A stretch of DNA of 41,733 bases. Source: an uncultured bacterium (lineage in GTDB: Bacteria > Verrucomicrobiota > Verrucomicrobiia > CAIQCK01). Positions 24,817 through 35,800 of this stretch are shown in pieces (position 1 is the stretch's first letter; each line of letters opens with the position of its first letter). Position numbers and translations under genes: made by a program. Location: NCBI GenBank assembly GCA_903870275.1, contig CAIQCK010000095.1, positions 1-41,733 of the forward strand, given 5' to 3'. The notes beneath the pieces were generated by a model. That model was given only the letters and a program-made list of their open reading frames with translations, was not told the origin of the DNA and searched no databases.

Positions 24817-26436
24817 TCATGCTGCAGCGATTCGCCGCCGAGCTTCACGAAGCCAGGATTTTCGGGTGGAAGTGGGCTGATTCTTGGCCGAGTCTGGCAG
24901 CGTGACGGCTGGAACGGCGAAGTGTGGCAACCACTCGCGCAAGAAAGCAGCTTCGCCGGTGTTCACGCTGCCTTCGGCGTCTGATCGGACTGTTGGCTCA
25001 GTTCGGCCAAGGTTGGCGTCTATTGCGTCGTAATCGAAATCTTCGGCGTCTTCCGGCCCGGAGGCGGCGACTTGTTCCCTTGGTTGGCTGTCGTCCCGAT
25101 ATTCCCCGCGTGCCGCCTGTGGAACCCTTGCTACCGGCCTGCCGGGATCGCGTTCAAGCTCAACGAAGATGTTGAACACTTCCGCCGGTTTTTTTTCCGC
25201 AGCGTCCAGTTTTCGCGCAAACGCCATTTGGTCGGCGGGCAGCGCGACTTCCAGCAGCCGGAATGAATCCACAAAACCCAAGCCTTGCTTCTCAATCTGG
25301 CGTAGCGCCGCCCTACGCCTGCGCCGTGGTTCACACGCATCATATAGGGCCAAGTAATCCTTCCATTTTGCCGGTAACTCGCCGGCGTGCTCATCACGAT
25401 CCAGCCCGACATCAACCCGCAACCGCTTGATGCGCTCGAAAACTCTTCCCAACTCATCCTTCACGGTTCCGAATGGCAACCGCGTGTTCAACACGAAATC
25501 CATCAGTGAATGGTCTTGGAGAAACTTCTTCATCCGCGCCTTTGCCTCGGCGTGGTACTGGTCGCACAAGGCCCGGTATTCGGCAACCGTTCCCTGAAAG
25601 CGGCTACAGATGCTGCCCGGCGCAATCATGTTCGCCGTCATTCGGGCTTGTTGGGGCGAAAGGCCACGCCGTTTCGCCAATGCCTCCATCCGACCCGCCT
25701 TCTTCACTTGCTCTGCCGTTTCGGTTAGCATCATCTCCAGCGTCTCAAACGTGTGGCTGTCACCGCTTGGCGGCCTGCCTCCCGAATGCTTCGCCAACAA
25801 CTCCCTTACCTTTGCGCGGCATTTTGACACCGCCTCGATGTCTCCACGCCGCTCGGCGTCCTCCAAAACTGTTTGTAGTTCATCAAACGTGTGGAAGTCG
25901 CCACTTTCGCTGGGTGTGTTCTGCCACGCGCAACCCTCCGAGCCTCGCCAATTCCAGATGGCCGCCGGAGCCGATAACCGGCGCGCCACTCGCCGCCACT
26001 CTGCCGGGCCGAAAGAGCCTCGGCTGTTTGCCAGCGCCTCATGCATTGCCTCATCCGTATCGTGTGCCGGGTCAATCAAGCCGCCGCCCCACAGCCCTGA
26101 TAACTCAGCAGCCAGCAGCAGGCTGTTCGACGACGCAGACAGTTCCCGCAGTTCCCTCTCTTTGGCCGTCTCCAGCGGGATGCTGCCGATATACACCATG
26201 CGTCCGGTCCGTTTCGCCTTGGCCTTGGCTTTTTTGCCTCGCGCCTTCAGTTTCGCGTTGAGCTTTGTCCTTTCGGCGGCGATTTCTCGTTGTAACAAGC
26301 CCCGCCTTATCTCAAGCGCCAGATGCTCTGACCACGCTTTGAGGTAATCGGGATTGCGCCGACGATGTTGCCAAAGAAAATCAAACGTATCCCGATCTCT
26401 GGCGGTCGGTTGCCACTGTGTTGCTTTTTCGCTCAT
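24817..26436 (-). CDS. large unknown element protein, possible N-terminal DNA-binding region
   Basis: Protein of 539 residues from the ATG at 26436 (MSEKATQWQPTARDRD); a GTG two codons upstream is an alternative start. The N-terminus (FDFLWQHRRRNPDYLKAWSE) resembles the W-x-F-L-x-R-R-N-P-x-Y block of small transcriptional regulators. A Lys/Arg/Ala-rich helix (KLNAKLKARGKKAKAKAKRT) follows. Two related segments, SGDFHTFDELQTVLEDAERR and SGDSHTFETLEMMLTETAEQ, form an internal repeat in the middle. The C-terminal part is helical and charged with an acidic linker (GPEDAEDFDYDAIDANLG). No family recognised. Expression is probably separate from the replication operon because a terminator follows. 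Confidence 0.68.
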   Translation of the reverse strand: MSEKATQWQPTARDRDTFDFLWQHRRRNPDYLKAWSEHLALEIRRGLLQREIAAERTKLNAKLKARGKKAKAKAKRTGRMVYIGSIPLETAKERELRELSASSNSLLLAAELSGLWGGGLIDPAHDTDEAMHEALANSRGSFGPAEWRRVARRLSAPAAIWNWRGSEGCAWQNTPSESGDFHTFDELQTVLEDAERRGDIEAVSKCRAKVRELLAKHSGGRPPSGDSHTFETLEMMLTETAEQVKKAGRMEALAKRRGLSPQQARMTANMIAPGSICSRFQGTVAEYRALCDQYHAEAKARMKKFLQDHSLMDFVLNTRLPFGTVKDELGRVFERIKRLRVDVGLDRDEHAGELPAKWKDYLALYDACEPRRRRRAALRQIEKQGLGFVDSFRLLEVALPADQMAFARKLDAAEKKPAEVFNIFVELERDPGRPVARVPQAARGEYRDDSQPREQVAASGPEDAEDFDYDAIDANLGRTEPTVRSDAEGSVNTGEAAFLREWLPHFAVPAVTLPDSAKNQPTSTRKSWLREARRRIAAA

Positions 26437-26442
26437 TAACAC

Positions 26443-26480
26443 CTGACTCCGTTACGGCGCGAAGCGGCGCGGGGAGTCAG
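26443..26480 (-). promoter_or_regulatory. inverted repeat over the ribosome binding site of the 539-aa gene
   Basis: A perfect 8-bp inverted repeat, CTGACTCC at 26443 and GGAGTCAG at 26473, spaced by a GC-rich 22-nt loop. On the minus-strand transcript the arm nearest the start codon contains GGAG, the likely Shine-Dalgarno sequence, so the hairpin would hide it. It could equally be a protein-binding operator. Confidence 0.5.
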
Positions 26481-26651
26481 CCCCACACCGCCGCCGCAGA
26501 GCTTCGCGTTGCTCGCAGCCCGTTACCGGACGCGCCTGACCGCTCCACTTTTGCGCGCATGCAGCAACAACGGCAAGCCTGATTCCGTCCAGTTTCGTGT
26601 TGCGTTCAGCGGCCAGCGGCATACACTCCGCACCGACTCACGGAGGAACCG

Positions 26652-26891
26652 ATGTTTCGCTTTTGTCTCGTTGCCGCTGCCGCGCTTTGGCTCTGGTTCA
26701 ACCCGCACTCCTGGGCTGAGAGTGGCATCACCAACATCATCAGCGGCGTATCCACCAGCTACTACATTGGCACCAACGGCGCGTTCAACGCGCTCATCGT
26801 TACCAACGGCAACGATCAGACGATATCAACCACAGCTACAGGCTTTCAAGTAGCTCATAAAACTGAGTCCCGTCAGCACCGACAGAAATGA
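26652..26891 (+). CDS. 79-aa ORF: signal peptide plus first solenoid strand, truncated adhesin start
   Basis: GGAGG lies 5 bases before the ATG. Residues 1-22 are a signal peptide (MFRFCLVAAAALWLWFNPHSWA). Residues 24-52 (ITNIISGVSTSYYIGTNG, then AFNALIVTNG) closely match the start of the solenoid region of the downstream giant protein (TNVIAGVTVNYS, then MVGTDGWFNALIITN). After that the similarity ends and the reading continues in unrelated basic sequence to a stop that overlaps the giant gene's start by ATGA. I read it as the decapitated 5' end of a related adhesin gene, still equipped to start translation. It may now work mainly as a leader for translational coupling. Confidence 0.68.
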   Translation: MFRFCLVAAAALWLWFNPHSWAESGITNIISGVSTSYYIGTNGAFNALIVTNGNDQTISTTATGFQVAHKTESRQHRQK

Positions 26892-29800
26892 GAAAACATC
26901 GCTACTTCCAGAGTTTTCTCGGCGGCAACGTGATTCTGTTGCTGGCGTTTGTTGGCTTCTACTGTTCGATAGCTGCTGCTTTTGCTGCCAATCCTTATCT
27001 GAAGCGAACCTTCTGGGAAAATGGCAAACAGATAGACGAGATCGTCGTGCCAGGCCGCCCCCCTCCTTTCCCAGTGGAATCCATATCGCCGCCCCAGTCC
27101 GACCCTCAAGCTGGGATCAATGTGCTGTCTCTTGTGCCGTCGTTTACGTGGTGTTACGGTTGTTCGGCCACCTCCGCGGCGATGATGATGGGTTATTACG
27201 ACAATCATGGGTATCCCAACATGTATGCCGGCCCCGCCAACGGCGGTGTTTGCCCGCTCAATAACAATATCTACTGGGGGAATGGCGAATCTCCTCTCAG
27301 CGCCACTCACATAGGAATAGACGGTCGCACGATTCGGGGGCATGTCGAGGATTATTGGAGCCCTTCCGGTAGTTCCGGACCCGATCCCTACATCGTCAAC
27401 GGTTGGCCCGAGCACACTCAAGGCGACTGCACGGGTGACTTCATGGGCACCAATCAATCCAAATACGGCAATGGCGATGGCGGCACGACGTTCTGGTTTT
27501 ATACCGACGGCAGCCCCATGAACGATTACACCGGTGCTGAACCCAGGGGCCGGGACGGCTGTCACGGCATGAAGCTCTTTGTGAACTCACGTGGATACAC
27601 GGTGATTTCCAATTTCACCCAATACATTTATGGCTACCAGGGCAACACACGCGGATTCACTTTCAGCGATTTCAAGGTTGAGATTGACGCCGGGCGGCCC
27701 GTGCTGATTCAAGTCCAGGGCCACACCATGCTCGGCTTCGGATACGACGATAGCAGCTCCACCATCTACATTCACAACACGTGGGATAATAGTGACCATT
27801 CGATGACGTGGGGCAGCTCCTACAGCGGCATGCAACACTGGGGTGTGACCGTTTTGCGTCTGCAATCCCCCGGAGCTGCGCCGACCATTACGACGAGCAG
27901 TCCGTTGCCATCTGGCACTGTCGGCGAGGCCTACACCCAGACCTTGACGGCGAGCGGTGGCACGACGCCCTATACGTGGTCCCTCCTGAGAGGCAATCTA
28001 CCGTCGGGCTTGGACTTGAACAGTGCGGGTGTGATTAGCGGCACACCCGACACGGCGACGAACGCCAGTTTTACCGTGCAGGTGGTGGGCAATGACGGCT
28101 CCGCCTCGACCGTGAATTTCACCCTCACGATCAGCCCTGCGCCCCAGCCGACAACCAACGTCATTGCTGGTGTCACGGTCAACTATTCCGGCACCTACAT
28201 GGTCGGCACTGACGGGTGGTTTAACGCGTTGATTATCACCAATGCGGGCATCCTGACCTCCAGCGCCGGCATCATCGGCAACTCGGCATTTTCCAGCAAC
28301 AATTACGCGCTGGTAACGGGCACCAGCTCGATCTGGAGCAACAGCGGCAGCCTCACTATCGGTTCTACAGGTTCGTTCAACCAGTTAACCATCAACAACG
28401 GCGGAAAAGTCCAGAACGGCTATGGCTACGTCGGCAACAATAGCAACGCCGCCAACAATGCGGTTTTGGTAACTGACGCCGGCTCGTTTTGGAGCAACAG
28501 CAGCACCCTGTATGTCGGTTACGCCGGCTCCAGCAACAGCCTGACCATTGCCAATGGTGCTCGTGTGCTCGACCCGACCGGCTCTATTGGCAATTACGGG
28601 GGTGCCGACAACAACTCGGCGCTTGTAACCGGTCCTGGTTCGATTTGGAGCAACACCGGCAACTTCTATGTCGGCAACTCCGGCTCCAGCAACGGCCTGA
28701 CCATCGCCAACGGTGGTCATGTGTTCAATACCACCGGCTATCTCGGCGGTAATGCTGGCGCCAGCAACTCCGTACTCGTGGCCGGCGCCGGCTCGCTCTG
28801 GAGCAACAGCAGCAGCCTGTATGTCGGCAATGGCGGAGCCGGCAACAGCCTGGCCATCCTCAACGGCGCTCAGTTGACGGCCGGCGGCGCGGTCACGGTT
28901 GGCAGCGGCACCGGCGCCTGCGCCAACAGCGTGCTCGTTTCCAACGCCGGTTATGTTGCCAGCGTAGGACTCACCATCGGCAGCGGCGGCGGCCAAAGCA
29001 ACAGCGTTTTTGTGCAATCCAACACGGTGTGGAACCTTCGCGCCGGCGCGCTGGTCTGGGGCAGCGGGGTCGGCGCCTTCGGCAACAGTCTCAACATAGA
29101 CGGCAGTTCCGCGCTCACGAACATCTCGGGTCTCACTTTGGGAGAGAACAACACCACGTTTTACATGACCAACTCCGCCAGCGGCGTCGTGTTCAACGGC
29201 TTCACCACCAACCAGTTGCAGTTCCCTAATGGCTTTGGCGCACTGACGGTTGGTTCCGGCGGTTCCGGCACGGCCCTGATCGTCAGCAACTACACGTTCA
29301 AAGCCAATGGACTTACCATCGGCACCGGCGCCGGCCAAAGCAACAGCGTGGTGCTGATGTCCAACAGCGTGGGCAATCTCGGCGGCGGCGCGCTGGTCTG
29401 GAGCAGTGGCGCAGGCGCATTTGGCAATAGTCTCAACATAGATGGCAGTTCCGCCCTTACCAACATTTACGGTCTGGCTTTGGGAGAGAATAACACCACG
29501 TTTTACATGACCAACTCCGCCAGCGGCGTCGTGTTGAACGGCTTCACCACCAACCAACTGCAATTCGCCAGCGGCTTCGGTGCGCTGACCGTAGGCAACG
29601 GCGGCGCTTACGGCACTTCGCTCATGGTCAGCAACTACGTGCTGAACGCCGCGGGGTTGACCATCGGTGCTAGCGGCGGCCGCAGCAACAGCGTCACGCT
29701 GATGTCTGGCAGCCTGTGGAACCTCCGCAGCAGCGCGCTGGTTTGGGGCAGCGGGGCCGGCGCGTTCGGCAACAACCTGAACATGGATGCCAGTTCGGCG

Positions 29801-32800
29801 CTCACCAACATCGTCAGCCTGACCCTCGGTGACAACGACACAACCTTCTACATGACCAACTCTCCGGGCGGCTACGTGCTCAACGGCTTCACCACCAACC
29901 AATTGCAATTCTCCCCTGCCGGATTCGGCGCACTGACAGTCGGCGCCAGCGGCAGTCATGGCACGGTGCTGGTCATCAGCAACTACCTGCTCAGGACCAC
30001 TGCATCCAGTTATGTCGGAAACAACGGCACCAACGTCGTCGTGCTGGTCGCCGGCCCCGGTTCGGTATGGAGCAACAGCAGCATTCTCTATGTGGGTTAC
30101 TCCGGTTTCAGTAACAACCTGATGATCGCCAACAGTGGCCAGGTGTTCAACACCGACGGCCGTATCGGCTACAATTCCGGCGCGAATAACAACGCGGCGT
30201 GGGTCACGGATCCCGGCTCCGTGTGGAGCAACAACGGTTCTTTGTATGTTGGCTATTCCGGCGGCATCAACGGCTTGACGATCACGAATGGCGGCCAAGT
30301 CTTCGACACCGATGGGCGCATTGGCTGGAACAGCACCGCCAACAGCAATTGGGTGCTGGTGGCCGAAGCCGGCTCGGTCTGGAACAATGCTGCGACTCTT
30401 TTTGTGGGCAGCAATGGGTGGGGCAACCAGTTGACCGTCAGCGACAACGGCACTGTGTTGGCGACCAACGCTATCGTCGGAGCGGGAGGAAGCTCCTCGA
30501 TCAATCTGCTCAATGTGTCGGGCGGCAACTTGTGGGTGACCAACAACACCTCCGGCGGCGCGCTGGATGTGCGGCGGGGCAGTTTGAATGTCAATGGCGG
30601 CAGTGTGACCGCAGACCGGCTTTACGTGACCAACAATTACATCAGCAGCGGGAATGCGTTCAACTACGCTTTCCTCAACCTCAGTGCGGGAACGCTCACC
30701 ACGCGCGCCGGCTCAGCCGTCGTCATCCCGCACGGCAGCAACCTGGTCATCGGCGCCACGACGGGACAGACCGCGACGTGGAACATTCTCGGCGGGCTGA
30801 ATACCGTCTCGAACATCGTCCTTAGTTCCTCGGAGAACCCCGGCGATACGATTCTCGGCGGAATCACCGGCGCGGTGGGCGTGGTGAACGTTACGGGCGC
30901 CGGCACCGTCTGGAGCAATGCCTCGGAGTTGCGGGTCGGCGGATCGAGCGGCGGCAACCAGTTGATCATCACCAACGGCGCCCGGGTGTTCGACGCCAAC
31001 GGCTACATCGGCAACAGCGCGGGTGCCAACAGCAACACGGTGTTGGTGAGTGATGCCGGCTCGGTCTGGAGCAACTACAATCTCTACGTGGGCTACTCGG
31101 GTTCGGGTAATCAATTGACCATCGCCAATGGCGCCGTGGTGTCGAACGCGCTCGCCTATGTGGGCAACAACGCCAGCGCGAGCAATAACACGGTGCTGGT
31201 GAGCGGCCTCGGCTCCGTCTGGAATTGCGGTAGGATTGACAGTGGCTATTACTACACGACCGCCCTCTATGTGGGTAACGCGGGTCCTGACAACGAATTG
31301 ATCATCAGCAACGGCGGCTCTGTGGCGTCAACCACTATCATCGTGGGGAATCAAACCAGCTCGGTGGACAATGCCATCGTGGTGAACGGCGGCAAACTCT
31401 CCGCCACCGTCTTTTCCTCCAGTTCACTCGACGTGCGCCGCGGTTCGTTGACCCTCAACAGCGGCACGGTCACTGTGAACCAGTTGCTCGCGACCAACGG
31501 CGGCAGCAGCATTGTGAGTTTCAACGGGGGCACGCTCAACAGCAGCGGCACGGTCATCAGCAATGGCAGTGTTTTTGCCGTGGGCGGCGATGCCGGCACC
31601 AATGCCGTGCTCAACTTGTCGGGCGGTTTGAACTCGTTTTACAACGGCCTGATCATTGGCAATAGCGGCGCGAACAACCAATTGAAAATCAGCGGCAATA
31701 CATGGGTCGCGACCAGCAATTGCGTCATTGGCGCGTTGAACGGAGCGACCAACGATTCCGTGTTGTTAAGCTCCGGACATTTGCTGGTTTCCGATGGCGC
31801 CGGCGGCGGCGTGCTCGACGTGCGCCGCGGCAACCTCACGCTCAACAGCGGCACCGCCACCGTGGATCGGCTGCTGGCGACCAACGGCGCGGCCAGCGTG
31901 GTGAGCTTCAACGGAGGCCGGCTGGAAACAGCGGGCAGCGTCATTTCCAATGGGGTGAAATTGACCGTGGGCGACGGCACGCACTCCGCCACGCTGAACC
32001 TGTTGGGCGGCACCCACAGTTTAGCCAACGGTCTGATGATTTCCACCAACGGCACGCTGGCGGGAGCGGGCACGCTTTTTCTGGGTGGTGTCACGACGAC
32101 CAACTTTGGCACGATTGCCGTGGGTGTGCTAGCCCAAGTGCCCGGAGGGCTGACGCACGTGGGGAATCTCATGGAAGCGGCCGGGTCGGTGCTGGATTTC
32201 GGTGTGGGGCGGGCCCAAGGAATGGACTGCGGGTTTTTGCAAGTCCAGGGCAATGTTGCGCTCAATGGCTTGTTGGAAGTGACGTTGAGCCCCTATTATG
32301 TGGACGCGGGCGGGTTGATTGGCGCGACCGACGTGTTTGCGGTGCTGACCGCGACTGCCCCTCTGGCGGGCAACTTCAGCAATGTCGCCAGTGGAGCGCA
32401 GTTGGAGTCGCTCGACCAACTCGGCTCCTTTCAAGTCACCTATGCAGGCAGCAACGTGATGTTGAGCGGCTTTCAACCCGCGGGCGAATTGGGAAGTTTC
32501 ACTGTGACGAACCGGTTTGCCACCAACGGCCTGTTGGTGGGCAACCTTGCGGTGAACAATCAACTGGTGGTGACCAACGGCGGGGTGCTGAACGACACGC
32601 TGGCGGTTTTGGGCAGGACAGCGAGCAGCAGCAGCAACACGGCGCTCGTGACAGGCGGCGGTTCGATCTGGACCAATGCAGGACCGTTGCGCATCGGCGG
32701 TTTTGGACCCGGCAATCAAATGACTGTGACCTCGGGTGGCCGCGTGTCTAGCGTGGACGGGGTGTTGGGCTGGGGGGCGGGATCGTCCAGCAACGCGGTG

Positions 32801-35800
32801 GTGGTGTCAGACAGCGGCTCGGCTTGGACCAATGCCAATGGCCTTTTCGTTGGCTACGGCGGTTCGCTCAACCAGTTGACGATCAGCAACGGCGCTTTTG
32901 CCGGCAACAGGACCGGCTACGTGGGTTATGCAAGCAGCGCCAGCAATAACGCGGTCCTGGTCAGCGGCAGTGGTTCGCTCTGGAGCAACTACACCTTCCT
33001 CTATGTAGGCAACGCCGGTTCCTTCAATCAGTTGACGATCAACAACGGCGGCCGTGTCGGCGGTCAAACCGGCTATGTGGGTTACACGAGCAGCGCCAAG
33101 AACAACGCCGTCACGGTCAGCGATGCGGGTTCGGTCTGGACAAACGGTGGCTACCTGTATGTCGGCGGCAGCGGCTCCGGCAACACCCTGTCGATGACTA
33201 ACGGCGGACGGGTGTTCAACACTTACGGCTATATCGGCTACGACGTTGGCGCGAGCAACAACGTGGTGCTGGTCACGGGCTCCGGCTCCATGTGGACGAA
33301 CAACGGTTATGTGTATATCGGCAACGGCGGCTCCAGCAATCAGTTGACGATTGCCAGTGGCGGCCAAGTGTTCGACAGTCAAGGCCACATCGGCGAGAAC
33401 AGCAGCGCGAGCAACAACACGGTACTGATTACGGACGCGGGCTCCGCATGGGTGAACAACGGCTATTTGTATGTTGGCAATGGCAGCTCTGGCAATCAAT
33501 TGACGGTTGCCGACGGGGGCCAACTGCTCAATGTCCGCGGCCATATCAGCGAGAGCACAGACGCCAGCAATAACGTCGTGCTGGTCACCGGGGCTGGTTC
33601 GGTCTGGACGAACAGCGAAAATCTTTATGCCGGCAACTATGGCTCTGCCAACGGCCTGACGGTTGCCAATGGTGGCCAAGTGTTCGATAGTCAGGGCCAC
33701 ATCGGCGAGAGAAGCAGCGCCAGCAATAACTGGGTTTTGGTCACTGATCCCGGCTCCTTCTGGAACAACAACAGTTATTTGTATGTCGGCGTCAGCGGCG
33801 CCAGCAACAGTTTGACCGTTGCCAACGGCGGCCAGGTATTCAACAGCTCCGGCTACCTCGGTTACAACGCTGGTGCGGGCAACAACACGGCGCTGGTCAC
33901 CGGCGTGGGTTCCATCTGGACGAACAACGGCACTTTATATGCCGGCAATAGCGGCGACGGTAATCTGTTGACCATCGCCGACGGCGGACAAGTGTTCAAC
34001 AGCGGCGGCGAGGTGGGTTACAACGCGGGCGCCAACAGCAACAGCGTGCTGGTCAGCGGCAATGGTTCGCTTTGGAACAACAGCGGCACGCTGAATGTCG
34101 GCGATAACGGTTCCGGTAACGGTCTGACCATCACCAACGGCGGCCAAGTAGTTAACCTCTCTGGTTGCATCGGTACTTGGACCGGCGCCAGTAACAACTG
34201 GGTGGTCGTGACGGGAACCGGCTCAGTCTGGAATAACAGCGGCACGTTGGAAGTCGGCAGCTTCGGCTCTGGCAACAGCCTCATTATTGCCAGCGGCGGC
34301 CAAGTGGTCGGCACCTCCGGTTTCGTTGGACTCTCCGGCACCAACAATGAAGTCCTGGTTACAGGAGCTGGTTCGGTTTGGAGCAACAGTGATTATGTGT
34401 ATGTCGGGCTCGCCGGTTCCAGTAACACGATGATGATTGCCGACGGCGGTCAAGTCCTCAACGGCTTCGGCTACATAGGCTATGGGAACAGCGTCAGCAA
34501 CAACTCGGTGGTCGTGACAGGACCCGGCTCCGTTTGGAGCAACAGTAGTGCTCTCTCGGTTGGCGACTCTGGTTTCGGTAACAGCCTGACAATCGCCAAT
34601 AGTGGCTTGCTGTTGGATACCTATGGTTATGTGGGCTACGACCCCGGTGCCAACAGCAACACGGTGCTGGTCGGCGGCACCGGCTCGGTTTGGAACAATG
34701 CCGGAGACCTTTTTGTGGGCATCTCAGGTTCAGCTAACCAATTGATGATCACCAACGGGGCGCAGGTGTTTAACACCAACGCCTTCATCGGCTACGCTGC
34801 CGGCGCTAATGGCAACGCGGTACTTGTCACCGGCGCCGGTTCCATCTGGAGCAACGCGGGTCCTCTGAGCATCGGCTTGGGCGGTTCGGGCAACCGTGTA
34901 ACCGTAGCGGGAGGCGGCCAAATTAACGCGACCCTGTTGAACAATTTCAGCGGCAGTGTTTTCAGCGTTTCAGGCGGCAGTGCCTTCTTCCCGCACGTCG
35001 TCAACGGCGGCACTTTCAGCTTCCAGAGCGGGACCTTCAATCCAACTTCCTTTGACAACATTGGGCTGTTCGAGCTTTGGAACAACCTGACCATCGGCGC
35101 GGCGGCCGGCTTGACCAATCACGACGGCGGCGACGTGCGGCTGGTGTCCAATGCCACGTTAAACGTCTCTGGCGGCTTCGTTATCACCAACGCAACGTTG
35201 GAGTTTGCCGGTGTCAGCACCAACACCACGCCATTTCTGCCGGGCGTCACCTTCGAGAACGCCAGCACCATCAAGTGGGCCGGCTACGACGGCAACTTCG
35301 GCAACCACGCGGTTACCGGCAACCTCAACCTAGATCTGCCGTCGGGACCTGGCCTGCTGCAAGGCAGTGTGGACAACGCCAGCCTGACCGTTGGCGGCGG
35401 CAGCGGAGTGTTGTATGTCGGCAGCAACAACCTCGACTCACTGACCATCACCGACGGCGGCCATGTTCTCGACAGCATCGGCTACATCGGCTTCAACGCT
35501 TCGGCCAGCAACAACAGCGCGCTGGTCGGCGGCTCCGGTTCCCTCTGGAGTAACAGCAGCAGCCTCTTTGTCGGCTACTCCGGCTCGGGCAACAGCCTCC
35601 TTCTCACCAACGGCGGCATGATCTGGGCCACGAATGTCATCATCGGTGCCACCAATACCTCCACAGGCAACGTCGTCACCGTCTCCGGCGGCCAGCTTTA
35701 CGCGACCAACAGTTCTGGCGGCGGCGCGCTCAATGTCCTCTACGGCACACTCAACCTCAACAGCGGCACGGTGGCGGTGGACCGGCTGCTGCTGACCAAC

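Noticed and set aside
31300..31700. CRISPR-like regular spacing of repeated segments in the giant gene
   Set aside because: The repeats are in frame, vary codon by codon and encode solenoid strands; there are no constant palindromic repeats with unique spacers.
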